DNA of 9,331 nt from contig CAMLRX010000168.1 in assembly GCA_946482545.1 (NCBI GenBank), positions 1 to 9,331 on the forward strand. The letters run 5' to 3'. A program made the position numbers and the translations under genes. The stretch's first letter is position 1, and every line of letters starts with the position of its first letter. Of the stretch, positions 1 through 7,834 are shown in pieces. The notes under the pieces were generated by a model. The model saw only the letters and a list, made by a program, of their open reading frames with translations. It did not search any database and was not told where the DNA came from. This DNA is from an uncultured Flavihumibacter sp. GTDB lineage: Bacteria > Bacteroidota > Bacteroidia > Chitinophagales > Chitinophagaceae.

Positions 1-3000
1 GAAGCGAAGCCGCCTTTCTCCGCGAACGCTTCTATCAGCAGGGATTGTACTTCTACCGGAGACTGGTACCAATAGTAGCCCCCGCGGTTGTCTTTCCAGT
101 ACATGCCCTCGCCTGGTGTTCTTACCGCATATTGTTTGATGGAATTCAGTACCTGGGCCGCGCGGGAAGGTTCGTTGTTGCGTAGGAGCACCTGCGCGAT
201 AAGTCCCTGCACATAACGACTTTGTTTTTGCCAGAAAGTAGCCGACTGCTTACGGTAATAAGTAAGCGCCGTTTGAACTGCTTTATCCGCGGGCTGATCC
301 GGGAAGAAACTGCGCATGTACAAGTGGTACACCTGTTCAGTGTTCAATTGCTGGGCCTCCATTTTCACCTTCTTTTCCAGGAGCAGGTTGTAGTCTTCCA
401 GCAGGCGTAGGTCAAGATAAGCCACTGCTTTGGTCGCCATTTCCTCCAGTTCGTTTTGCAGGGAGGTGGGCACCATGCCGTTCTTTTTCAACCGGCCAAT
501 TCCGGTGGTGATATACTGCGTGATATACCTGTTATCGGGACCATTCGGGAACCAACTGAATCCGCCATTGGGTGTTTGCAAGGCTTTCAGTTCAGACAAA
601 GCCTGTTGCATATCGTCTTCCACCGCGGCCATGTTCAGTAAAAACCGCAGCCTGCGCATTCTTTCCTGCTGATCGCCTGATTCCAGTACCCAGGGCGTTT
701 CTTCCAGGAGGATATTTTTCAGTTCAGGATTTTTTTCCAATGGGCTTGTTAATGCCGCTGAATCTCCTTTCAGCCAGGTTTCGATCACCGTTTTCAGTCG
801 GGGCGACTTTTTGAAGATCGCCGCACCAATGGCCTGCGCGTACAATTTATTGAACCAGCTATCTGCTGAGGGATAAGCAGGCGTATGCAAGGAAGGAAGC
901 GCCTGTACCACATACCAGGTGGGATTTGAAGTAAATTCCACGGTGAGCCGCTGGTGTTGTAGTGTTTCGCTTTCCCCGCTCTTTTTCAGCTTATCCCAAC
1001 TGATTTTTTTCACGCTATCACCCTGTAGAAACACCGGCAATGTTTCGGTTACCAGCAGTTTATTCGCCAATACAGGCAATATGGTTTCTTCTCCATCAGT
1101 ATGGTCCCCGGCTCGGGCGATCATCCTTACCACCAAAGGCTTCGCGTATTGATAAGGTATCTGGATGCTGAAACGAACCGCAGCCGATCCTTTGGCCTTT
1201 GCCGTGAAATACTGGTTGGGCATCACATTCTGGAACCAGCCATCCACCGGCTTGCGCGTATCTGCGTCCAGTAGTTGAAGTTCCACCTGGCCAGTCATTT
1301 CCTTATCGGTGAGGTTGGCGATTTTAGTACTGAGGTCAATCCTGTCGCCCTCCCGGAGGAAACGTGGAAGATTGGGTTGCAACATCAGGTCCTTTTGTGT
1401 AACCACGGTTTTTTCCAGGTAGCCCGATGCCATTTCAGGAGTATGCGCAAAGCCCATAAATTTCCACCTGGTCAGGGATTCAGGGATCGTGAAACTGAAG
1501 GATAAAGCGCCATTGGCACCCGTGATGAGTTGCGGGAAGAAGAAAGCGGTTTCGGAGAAATTGGTGCGGATAACGGGCTTGCTGGTATTTGATACAGCGG
1601 GTGGCGCAGTTTCAGAACCGGCAACAACTTCCGGAGCGGCAAAGGGTTTTCCTTCAACTTTGGATACTGAAGCCGTAAGCTGTTTTTTTACAGTTACAGA
1701 TTCATTAAGTACCTGATCATTTGCAATACCAGATACACGTCCCCTGAGCATAATATGCACATTTCCCACTGCATTTTCAGGCGTAAACAACCCATCATAA
1801 CTTTTCGCCAGGTACACCGGAGGCACCATTTCAATTGGCTTCACCTGCGCTTCAGTTGCGCCAAAGTTCCCATTCCCCTGCCAGGTCAAACCATTGTAAT
1901 TGTTGGGCCAATACGGACTGTTCCATTGGTGCGGCTTCAGGTCATCCAGCGAGGCATCGTACATGGCGGCCAGCACTTCGGCCGTATCCAGTGTGCCTTC
2001 CGTTGGCTTCACGGTAAAACTCCAGGTCTCTTTCGCACCCGGCAATAACTTATCGCGGAACGTGGTGGTTTCTATCTTCAGCAGTTTGTTGTTCCAGAAG
2101 ATATTCGCCATAGCGCTGGTGGTATAAACACGGTTGTGCTTCACCGTGGTGAGCATCACATTCAGTCCGCCACGATCGGATTCATTTGTATTGATATCGA
2201 AAGCCCCATTTGTTTTATTTCCGGGAAGGTGCTCGGTTACTGTGCTTTTTGACCGCAACACATCTTTCAGCAATACAGGTTTGGAGAGATTAGTCTGCCA
2301 TTGGGCAGTGAGTTTTTGCCCCGGCACAGTAGGTTCCGGAACAGTTTCCAGGTGAATACCATACATCACACCAGTTTTCTGCGTCCCTGTAAGGTGCATG
2401 TACCATTTCGTGGTCACCAGCTCGCCGAAAGCATCCACCGCAGTGGCTTCCAGTATATACCACCCTGGCTTGAACTTAGGGAGTTGCTGTTCCCATTCAC
2501 CATAAGTAGTGGTGTGGTAACTGGATGAATATACGGGTTCTCCTTGTTTGGGCCAGGCCATCACCTCATTTTCATTGCTGTAAATATCATAAGGGAAAGC
2601 GGCGTAGTACGCTTCTTTTGACAGCACAAACTGATCCGGCCTTTCCCATAATCTTTCACGGAAATTTCTATCCGGCGCTTTCAGTTCGGTGATATGAATG
2701 GTGGCGGGCAGGGATTGTGCTGAATCGCTGCTGTTCCGGGCGAAGAGGTAAAGTTCTTTCAAACTATCGGCGGGCATTTCAGCGGGCAGTGAAAAAGCCA
2801 GCGTAACAGATTTATAACCGATGCGGACACTGGTTTGGGCTGACCTCGTTTCTCCGTTCACATCCGTAACATCCGCTGCTATCTGGTACAGGAATACATC
2901 ATTGGAATCGGCTTTCTGGTCCATATCAGGCAGGGCCTTAAACGAAACAGAGAAATTCCCCTGAGCATCCGTTTTTGCGGTACCATTCAATATCACCGCA

Positions 3001-5303
3001 TCATTATTTGGCCTTTGTGGTGGCCACACGCTCCTTCCAAACCAGGGATAATACACGATCCAACGTGTTCTTGTTACTTTATAAGTTACTTCTGCATCCG
3101 AAATATTGTTACCGGCAAACGCAAGCGCATTTCCTGAAATATGTACGGAATCGTTCAGCCGGAACATACCCGCCGGCTGTTTCAATTCCACGGAAAATTT
3201 AGGCCGTTTGTATTCTTCCACACTAAAAGACGCATTCCCGTTCTGCTTTACATCCCGCAACTGAAAGTTCCCGTTCAGTTTGTTTTCCGGAAGCCTGAAA
3301 GTTGCCGCGTAGGAACCAAAACGATTGGTGGTTACTTTTACGGAATCGATCACTTTATAATTCGCGTCATACAAATAGAGCGTGGTGGTAATACCGGGCT
3401 GCACCGCCTTGTAGGAACGTGCTTCCGCAACAATCAATCCTTTTACATGCACCTGTTGACCAGGCCGGTAAATGCTTCTGTCCGTAAAAAGATAGGTGCG
3501 GTTGGTTTTCTTTTCTTCCACCTCATCGTTGTTGTTCCAATACACTACGTATTGCGCTTCATCCAGTTGTAACCTTTCCTTCCCCCATTGCACCGCGAAA
3601 CGCATATTGTACACCTCTTTTTCGGTCGTGGTGAAAGCGGCTAATCCACTCTTACTGGCGACCACTGTTTCTATTTTACGCTCGGTGGATTTCCTGGTAT
3701 TGTAATCGTACCGGTCCATCCAGAGTTCGACCGAAGCACCGGCAAGCGGCACACCGGAATCCCTGTTCACCACGTACACCTGTCTTCCCTTCTGCACAAA
3801 ACCGATATTGGAAACATAAAATTGCTGCAAGGCAAGCAGGGAGGAATTGGGAGAAAAGTTGGCATCGTTGGAAACCAGTAAAAGATACTCCCCAACAGGA
3901 AGCGCTTCATGTGCGATCTCTGTTTTATGTGTTTGGTAGTCATCATTTACAGGCAAAGACTGTGTAGTGCTTCTGAAAGCGGGAAGCCCAACAATTCTTT
4001 TCCAGAAATCTTTGTTGAAGTTATTGCCCTTCAATTCCGTTTTTAATGCCCCAGTCATTCTTATATACCGGAGATGAATACCCGAAATATTCCGGAAAGA
4101 GACTAAGGACCGGAATGGCTGGCTTGGAATGTTAACCTTTTCCGTATGCAGTTGTATCTCTTTAGAATGGATATCCCTGGCCAGAATGGTACAGTTTGTT
4201 TTCCCTTCCGAAGAATCAGGCTGTGCCAGTACTTTCTCACAGATGGCCAAAGCTTCTTTGTACGCATAACGATGGGTGGTATCCTCAAAAGGCTGATAGG
4301 ATGCCGCTTTTTCTGCCAAATCCTCCGCCAGCAGGTACCAGGCCTGGGCCGCAGCGGGAGTTTGTCCGTACTGACTGGTCAGGTGACGTACACTCATCCG
4401 CCACAACTCATCTTTATCCGACTGAACGGCATGTTCACGAACAAAGGAAAGCCGTTTAATATCTGCATCCAGCAACGCATCCGGCGTTTTATCGTACAAA
4501 TGAAAACGGATGATGTCCTGGAACAGCAACAATGCTTTATGGTACAGGGAACTGGAATCGGAAGTTGGAAATTTCACTTTAACGAACTGATCCGCCGGAT
4601 CGAAAGCCGCGTTCATATTAATGCGGAAAGGATCCTTTGGTTGAATGAGCGTTCTTTCCTCGTTTGTATAATATTCCAATGCACGAAAAGCAAGGAGGTC
4701 GTACATTGTAGGACGCAGGTGCCGCATATTGCCTTTCCGGATCAGGGGTTCATAAGCAGACAATTGCACCGACTGAAGCTGCTCTGGTGTTTGCAGAGAA
4801 GCCTGGTACAATGCGCTGATCTTCTGGTGAAGATCGGCCGCGGTCCAGGTATCGATGTTATCGCTTTTTTGAGCGGCTACATTCGTTCTGTCGTACAACC
4901 GGTATCTGTTGTTCTGAAGGTACCACCAGTATTGTTCCGCAAGCATGTTCTGGAGAATGGCCCGGGAAACACCTTCGGCGGCAGACATTTCTTTTTCCAG
5001 CATGGAAATGGATACGGGAACAGGTGCATCCTGCACGGGTTCTGTTAGAATAATCCTGTACACCAGGGCTTTTAACCTCTGTGGTTCATTCTTTTCCTGG
5101 GTAGCGCGGGCGCTGAGCTTTTCAACTTCCGCAAGTGCGTCTTTAGGCAACCCTTTCTTATTGATCAGCGAATCAATCTTTTTCCAGTATGTCGCATACA
5201 TTTTTTCCGTGGTTTGCGCCTTTCCCATAAAAGGAATCCACAATAAAAGCAAAACAAATCCGCACCTCAAATACTTACAGAACTGACTACGATACTGAAC
5301 CAT
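1..5303 (-). CDS. alpha-2-macroglobulin family protein, thioester-less, secreted (3' end outside window)
   Basis: One open frame of 1767 codons runs from ATG at 5303 to the left edge without a stop, so the C-terminus is missing. Residues 1-29 form a Sec signal peptide (hydrophobic core FVLLLLWIPF, likely cleavage after GKA at 27-29). No lipobox is seen, so a soluble periplasmic or secreted protein is expected. An alpha-helical N-terminal region of about 400 residues is followed by macroglobulin beta domains. The MG2 signature TDRSIYRPGQ starts at residue 607. The A2M-domain signature (NFSETAFFFPQL, then SLTRWKFMGFAHT) starts near 1246, and a TED-like alpha-toroid motif, PNGGFSWFPNG, is at 1578. 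Known role of the family: large envelope proteins thought to trap proteases. Where relatives have a CxEQ thioester, this protein reads YPSADSW (1477-1483). Cysteines are seen only at 9, 14, 355 and 371, so no thioester can form in the visible part. The start is the first ATG giving a proper signal peptide; no Shine-Dalgarno is visible. Family is certain; the target is unknown. Confidence 0.95.
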   Translation of the reverse strand, partial: MVQYRSQFCKYLRCGFVLLLLWIPFMGKAQTTEKMYATYWKKIDSLINKKGLPKDALAEVEKLSARATQEKNEPQRLKALVYRIILTEPVQDAPVPVSISMLEKEMSAAEGVSRAILQNMLAEQYWWYLQNNRYRLYDRTNVAAQKSDNIDTWTAADLHQKISALYQASLQTPEQLQSVQLSAYEPLIRKGNMRHLRPTMYDLLAFRALEYYTNEERTLIQPKDPFRINMNAAFDPADQFVKVKFPTSDSSSLYHKALLLFQDIIRFHLYDKTPDALLDADIKRLSFVREHAVQSDKDELWRMSVRHLTSQYGQTPAAAQAWYLLAEDLAEKAASYQPFEDTTHRYAYKEALAICEKVLAQPDSSEGKTNCTILARDIHSKEIQLHTEKVNIPSQPFRSLVSFRNISGIHLRYIRMTGALKTELKGNNFNKDFWKRIVGLPAFRSTTQSLPVNDDYQTHKTEIAHEALPVGEYLLLVSNDANFSPNSSLLALQQFYVSNIGFVQKGRQVYVVNRDSGVPLAGASVELWMDRYDYNTRKSTERKIETVVASKSGLAAFTTTEKEVYNMRFAVQWGKERLQLDEAQYVVYWNNNDEVEEKKTNRTYLFTDRSIYRPGQQVHVKGLIVAEARSYKAVQPGITTTLYLYDANYKVIDSVKVTTNRFGSYAATFRLPENKLNGNFQLRDVKQNGNASFSVEEYKRPKFSVELKQPAGMFRLNDSVHISGNALAFAGNNISDAEVTYKVTRTRWIVYYPWFGRSVWPPQRPNNDAVILNGTAKTDAQGNFSVSFKALPDMDQKADSNDVFLYQIAADVTDVNGETRSAQTSVRIGYKSVTLAFSLPAEMPADSLKELYLFARNSSDSAQSLPATIHITELKAPDRNFRERLWERPDQFVLSKEAYYAAFPYDIYSNENEVMAWPKQGEPVYSSSYHTTTYGEWEQQLPKFKPGWYILEATAVDAFGELVTTKWYMHLTGTQKTGVMYGIHLETVPEPTVPGQKLTAQWQTNLSKPVLLKDVLRSKSTVTEHLPGNKTNGAFDINTNESDRGGLNVMLTTVKHNRVYTTSAMANIFWNNKLLKIETTTFRDKLLPGAKETWSFTVKPTEGTLDTAEVLAAMYDASLDDLKPHQWNSPYWPNNYNGLTWQGNGNFGATEAQVKPIEMVPPVYLAKSYDGLFTPENAVGNVHIMLRGRVSGIANDQVLNESVTVKKQLTASVSKVEGKPFAAPEVVAGSETAPPAVSNTSKPVIRTNFSETAFFFPQLITGANGALSFSFTIPESLTRWKFMGFAHTPEMASGYLEKTVVTQKDLMLQPNLPRFLREGDRIDLSTKIANLTDKEMTGQVELQLLDADTRKPVDGWFQNVMPNQYFTAKAKGSAAVRFSIQIPYQYAKPLVVRMIARAGDHTDGEETILPVLANKLLVTETLPVFLQGDSVKKISWDKLKKSGESETLQHQRLTVEFTSNPTWYVVQALPSLHTPAYPSADSWFNKLYAQAIGAAIFKKSPRLKTVIETWLKGDSAALTSPLEKNPELKNILLEETPWVLESGDQQERMRRLRFLLNMAAVEDDMQQALSELKALQTPNGGFSWFPNGPDNRYITQYITTGIGRLKKNGMVPTSLQNELEEMATKAVAYLDLRLLEDYNLLLEKKVKMEAQQLNTEQVYHLYMRSFFPDQPADKAVQTALTYYRKQSATFWQKQSRYVQGLIAQVLLRNNEPSRAAQVLNSIKQYAVRTPGEGMYWKDNRGGYYWYQSPVEVQSLLIEAFAEKGGFA

Positions 5304-5341
5304 GCTGCAAATTTTACTACAAGTTATCAAAACAAATACCA

Positions 5342-5388
5342 GGTTGACTACCCTGAAGCGGGTATAGTTGCATGTAGAATGCAAAACC
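5342..5388. repeat. nested inverted repeats, possible cloverleaf or operator
   Basis: Two perfect inverted repeats lie side by side inside a third. TACCC (5349-5353) pairs with GGGTA (5360-5364) across a 6-base loop. TTGCAT (5368-5373) pairs with ATGCAA (5379-5384) across a 5-base loop. GGTT (5342-5345) pairs with AACC (5385-5388) and encloses both. The block lies 39-85 bases upstream of the macroglobulin start and about 46 bases upstream of the -33 element of the toxin-antitoxin promoter. It could be a binding site for a regulator, or a structured 5' leader of the macroglobulin mRNA. The pairing is read directly; the function is inferred. Confidence 0.4.
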
Positions 5389-5434
5389 ACAAAGTATTAC
5401 ATAAGCGTGTAGAAAAAAACAGTGTTAAAACGGA

Positions 5435-5465
5435 TTGACTGGTGTTGTAAGAAGTCCTACATTTG
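5435..5465 (+). promoter_or_regulatory. Bacteroidota-type promoter of the toxin-antitoxin operon
   Basis: TTG at 5435-5437 and TACATTTG at 5458-5465 match the -33 (TTG) and -7 (TAnnTTTG) elements known for the primary sigma factor of Bacteroidota, with 20 bases between them. Transcription would begin near 5470, leaving an AT-rich leader of about 13 bases before the ATG at 5484. The -7 box covers the TTG codon at 5463, which argues against that codon as the antitoxin start. Confidence 0.7.
5446..5461. promoter_or_regulatory. candidate operator over the toxin-antitoxin promoter
   Basis: TGTAAGA (5446-5452) and TCCTACA (5455-5461) form an inverted repeat with 6 of 7 pairs matching around a 2-base centre. 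The repeat sits between the -33 and -7 elements and covers half of the -7 box. Toxin-antitoxin operons are usually autorepressed through palindromes in this position, so this is a plausible operator for the antitoxin or the complex. The inference is from position and symmetry only; a 7-base imperfect repeat can arise by chance. Confidence 0.35.
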
Positions 5466-5483
5466 TTTTTTAAAATTAATTTT

Positions 5484-5711
5484 ATGTATGAAATGAAATT
5501 GCAGATTCAGGTTGATTATGAAGAAGACGATGGTGAAGATGCGCCGGTATTGCGCGAAGGAGGAAGGAGCCGTTATCCCCAACGCGTATGGGATGATATT
5601 GAGGCGGCTTTGGCGGAAGAGGGCCCGGGAATACCCCATGAAGTAGTAATGAAAGAAGTGGAAGAATGGTTAAACGAGATAAGACAACGCAGATCAAATG
5701 GCGGGAGATAG
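5484..5711 (+). CDS. putative antitoxin of a ParE-type toxin-antitoxin module
   Basis: A 75-residue acidic protein encoded directly upstream of a ParE-like toxin and overlapping it by 46 bases. It starts with a probable beta strand (KLQIQVDY, 5-12), followed by a strongly acidic stretch (EEDDGED, 13-19), a central helix (VWDDIEAALAEE, 35-46) and a C-terminal helix (PHEVVMKEVEEWLNE, 51-65) ending in basic RQRR. The C-terminal HEVVMKEVEEWL pattern resembles the short tails of Bacteroidota antitoxins paired with ParE-type toxins (recalled resemblance, not searched). No clear ribbon-helix-helix, Phd or HTH fold is recognised. Its likely role is to bind and neutralise the toxin and perhaps repress the operon. 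ATG 5484 is preferred over TTG 5463, which lies in the -7 box; ATG 5493 (Met4) is an alternative. The antitoxin call rests mainly on the neighbour. Confidence 0.7.
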   Translation: MYEMKLQIQVDYEEDDGEDAPVLREGGRSRYPQRVWDDIEAALAEEGPGIPHEVVMKEVEEWLNEIRQRRSNGGR

Positions 5712-5989
5712 CATTCAGAAGGTACCATGAAATAATCCTGTATCTGGGAGAAAAGTGGCCGCCTTATGTGGTTGAAAAGTTTGTTGAACGAACGTGGTCC
5801 TCAATAGCGACAATGGAAGCGAATCCGAATCGTTACAGGCGCTCAGCTTGTGCGAGATTTCGTGAGGTTATACTTCACGGCAGGTGCCTGTTGCTTTATA
5901 AAGAATTGGGAGATCATACGCTGGAGCTGGTTACGTTCTTTGACACGAGAATGGATCCTGTAAAGAAGAATGATAGCTGGGATAATTAA
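5666..5989 (+). CDS. ParE/RelE-superfamily toxin (plasmid stabilization type)
   Basis: A 107-residue basic protein with the layout of the RelE/ParE toxin superfamily. It has a first strand (TQIKWRE, 8-14), a helical hairpin (AFRRYHEIILYLGEKW, 16-31, then VVEKFVERTWSSIATM, 35-50), an ANPNRYRR turn (52-59), and a C-terminal beta sheet (FREVILHGRCLLLYKE, 65-80; LELVTFFDTRMDP, 86-98). The closing FFDTRxDP is characteristic of Bacteroidota ParE-like members. Known ParE toxins poison DNA gyrase, whereas RelE relatives cut mRNA on ribosomes. The target here cannot be told from the sequence, and I see no typical RelE catalytic set. The start lies inside the antitoxin gene in another frame, which suggests translational coupling; no later start codon would keep the first strand. 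The gene appears intact and faces sucD convergently. Confidence 0.85.
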   Translation: MVKRDKTTQIKWREIAFRRYHEIILYLGEKWPPYVVEKFVERTWSSIATMEANPNRYRRSACARFREVILHGRCLLLYKELGDHTLELVTFFDTRMDPVKKNDSWDN

Positions 5990-6012
5990 CCAAAAAATTG
6001 GTGAACCCGGCC

Positions 6013-6030
6013 AACAGCCCTATAGCTGTT
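6013..6030. repeat. small hairpin downstream of the toxin gene
   Basis: AACAGC (6013-6018) and GCTGTT (6025-6030) pair around a 6-base loop, and CC (6011-6012) can pair with GG (6033-6034) across a 2-base bulge. Only a short run of T follows on the plus strand, so this is at best a weak terminator for the toxin-antitoxin transcript. A second small palindrome, ACCAA and TTGGT, lies at 5989-6002 over the toxin stop codon. Confidence 0.3.
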
Positions 6031-6049
6031 TTGGTAATCATTTACAAAC

Positions 6050-6080
6050 AAAAAAGCGGCGAACTTTCGTTCACCGCTTT
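6050..6080 (-). terminator. intrinsic terminator of sucD
   Basis: AAAGCGG (6053-6059) pairs with CCGCTTT (6074-6080), and GAAC (6061-6064) pairs with GTTC (6069-6072), with one mismatch between the stems and a TTTC loop. Read on the minus strand, the hairpin runs straight into a run of six T, continuing as GTTTG, which is a typical Rho-independent terminator about 22 bases beyond the sucD stop. The same stem may slow transcripts arriving from the toxin side, but the plus-strand T tract is poor. Confidence 0.8.
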
Positions 6081-6101
6081 AAATATAATGTAGCTGTAAA
6101 A

Positions 6102-6974
6102 TTATTTTTTCAGCACTTCAGCCATTGTTTTGCCGATATCAGCAGGGCTATCTACCACGTGGATACCACATTCGCGCATGATCTTCATTTTTGCGGCGGC
6201 TGTATCATCTGCTCCACCAACAATAGCACCGGCGTGGCCCATACGACGGCCGGGAGGCGCTGTTTGTCCGGCGATGAACCCAACCACGGGCTTGGTACCG
6301 TGCTCCTTGATCCAGCGGGCGGCCTCTGCTTCCATGCCACCACCGATCTCACCGATCATTACGATACCGTGGGTATCAGGATCGTTCATGAGCAGTTCCA
6401 CGGCTTCTTTGGTAGGTGTTCCGATGATTGGATCGCCTCCGATGCCTATAGCGGTTGTAATGCCCAGTCCGGCCTTGGCTACCTGGTCGGCTGCTTCGTA
6501 AGTGAGGGTACCGGATTTGGATACGATACCAACATTGCCTTTTTTGAAGATAAAGCCGGGCATGATGCCTACTTTGGCTTCATCAGCGGTGATCACACCG
6601 GGGCAGTTTGGTCCGATCAGGCGGGTATTTTTACCCTGGAGGTAATTTTTCACCTTCACCATATCCTGTACGGGAATGCCTTCAGTGATACAAACCACCA
6701 GTTCAATACCAGCGTCAGCGGCCTCCATGATGGCGTCGGCCGCGAAAGCGGGGGGAACAAAAATAATAGATACGTTTGCATTGGTTTGCTGCACAGCGTC
6801 CAGTACGGTGTTAAAAACGGGCCTGTCGAGGTGTTTGGTGCCGCCCTTACCCGGGGTTACACCGCCTACCACCTGTGTGCCGTATTCAATCATTTGGGTA
6901 GCATGGAAAGTTCCTTCCGTACCTGTGAATCCCTGTACGATGATCTTACTGTTCTTATTAACTAATACAGACAT
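6102..6974 (-). CDS. sucD: succinate--CoA ligase (succinyl-CoA synthetase), alpha subunit
   Basis: The 290 residues align by eye along their whole length with E. coli SucD. With the beta subunit SucC it interconverts succinyl-CoA and succinate with ATP or GTP formation, in the cytosolic TCA cycle. The N-terminal Rossmann CoA-binding domain carries GFTGTEG (15-21) and GGVTPGKGG. The central region has [10 protein letters not shown] and SKSGTLTYE, and the GGDPIIG loop precedes the second domain. The catalytic histidine that is phosphorylated is His247 in RRMGHAGAI (His246 in E. coli). Length and both ends are normal. The gene lies 51 bases behind mlaF on the same strand, has its own likely promoter in that gap, and ends at a strong terminator. 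sucC is not in this window, so the two subunits are encoded apart or sucC lies farther away. Confidence 0.98.
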   Translation of the reverse strand: MSVLVNKNSKIIVQGFTGTEGTFHATQMIEYGTQVVGGVTPGKGGTKHLDRPVFNTVLDAVQQTNANVSIIFVPPAFAADAIMEAADAGIELVVCITEGIPVQDMVKVKNYLQGKNTRLIGPNCPGVITADEAKVGIMPGFIFKKGNVGIVSKSGTLTYEAADQVAKAGLGITTAIGIGGDPIIGTPTKEAVELLMNDPDTHGIVMIGEIGGGMEAEAARWIKEHGTKPVVGFIAGQTAPPGRRMGHAGAIVGGADDTAAAKMKIMRECGIHVVDSPADIGKTMAEVLKK

Positions 6975-7011
6975 ATCTGCTATTTTGGTGATTATAACTT
7001 ATTGGGCGGGG

Positions 7012-7019
7012 CAAAGGTA
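7012..7019 (-). promoter_or_regulatory. -7 element of a likely sucD promoter
   Basis: Read on the minus strand, this is TACCTTTG, an exact match to the Bacteroidota TAnnTTTG -7 consensus, placed just behind the mlaF stop. Transcription would start near 7006, giving a leader of about 32 bases to the sucD ATG. I see no clear TTG at the -33 position, which falls in the end of mlaF, so the promoter is supported by one element only. Confidence 0.5.
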
Positions 7020-7025
7020 AGGGTT

Positions 7026-7808
7026 TTAGCCTTTATTTTTCCTGTTCATCTCCATCATCCGGAGCTCCTTGGCATCCTGCAGGAACTCGGAGGCGAAAAT
7101 GAAGTTGTTCAGGCGCTCATTTTTTGAGAAAATGATCTCCTGGTTGGAGCCCTCCCACTCTTTCAGGCCTTCATACAGGTAAATGATGTGGTCGCCAATC
7201 TCCATTACACTGTTCATATCGTGGGTAACAATCACGGTGGTGGTATTGTATTCCCGGGTGATTTCCTGGATGAGTTTGTCGATGATGAGGGAAGTCTGGG
7301 GATCAAGGCCGGAATTCGGTTCATCACAGAAAAGATAATGCGGATTTAACACGATGGCCCGCGCGATGCCCACACGTTTTTTCATCCCGCCGGATATTTC
7401 CGCGGGGAACTTCCGGTTGGCTTCATTGAGTTGAACGCGGTCGAGGACTTCGTTTACCCGTTTTCTTTTTTGTTTGTAGGAATCGGTGGTGAACATATCG
7501 AGCGGGAACATGATATTCTGCTCCACAGTCATGCTATCAAAAAGCGCTGATCCCTGGAACAGCATGCCGATCTGTTTCCGGATGTCCTTTTTTTCCTTGA
7601 AATCCATGGTGGTGAAATTCTGTCCATCGTACAGCACCTCGCCTTCTTCCGGGGTGAAAAGCCCCACCATGCATTTTGTAAAGACCGTTTTTCCGCTGCC
7701 GCTGGAACCAATGATCAGGTTGCATTTCCCCGGCTCCATGTTCACGCTCACGCCTTTGATCACCTGCTTCTCGCCAAAATTCTTCTTGATATTGTTTACC
7801 TGGATCAT
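7026..7808 (-). CDS. MlaF-type ABC transporter ATP-binding protein
   Basis: A 260-residue ABC ATPase with all catalytic motifs: Walker A GSSGSGKT (34-41), Q-loop Gln85 in MLFQGSALFDSMTV, signature SGGMKKRVGIARA (139-151), Walker B YLFCDEP with catalytic Glu163, the D-loop SGLDP, and the switch His196 in VTHDM. The ISGGM(K)KR signature and the FQGSALFDSMTVxEN stretch are typical of the MlaF/Ttg2A group that powers MCE lipid transport across the envelope. The partner permease is encoded 26 bases upstream, so the two are very likely co-transcribed and co-assembled. The C-terminal tail after residue 235 may contact the permease or a regulator, as in MlaF (inference). mlaF would be the natural symbol, but no MCE gene adjoins, so the symbol is withheld. 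Confidence 0.95.
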   Translation of the reverse strand: MIQVNNIKKNFGEKQVIKGVSVNMEPGKCNLIIGSSGSGKTVFTKCMVGLFTPEEGEVLYDGQNFTTMDFKEKKDIRKQIGMLFQGSALFDSMTVEQNIMFPLDMFTTDSYKQKRKRVNEVLDRVQLNEANRKFPAEISGGMKKRVGIARAIVLNPHYLFCDEPNSGLDPQTSLIIDKLIQEITREYNTTTVIVTHDMNSVMEIGDHIIYLYEGLKEWEGSNQEIIFSKNERLNNFIFASEFLQDAKELRMMEMNRKNKG

Positions 7809-7834
7809 CTGGTTTTCTTTTGGGTTAACATGAA

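Noticed and set aside
3141..3572. A 143-codon open frame on the plus strand
   Set aside because: It is antisense to the MG domains of the macroglobulin, with no recognisable product or start signals.
4146..5048. A 300-codon open frame on the plus strand
   Set aside because: It lies antisense inside the macroglobulin gene, whose minus frame has clear domains. The plus-frame protein has no recognisable domain and looks like a codon-bias shadow.
5463..5483. TTG at 5463 as the antitoxin start
   Set aside because: The codon is part of the -7 promoter element and lies upstream of the expected transcript start. The ATG at 5484 gives a sensible protein.
5989..6002. ACCAA/TTGGT palindrome as a toxin terminator
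   Set aside because: The stem has only five pairs, is AT-rich, and is not followed by a T run.
5970..6965. A 331-codon open frame on the plus strand
   Set aside because: It is antisense to sucD, which is unmistakable, and the product is a His- and Cys-rich composition with no domain.
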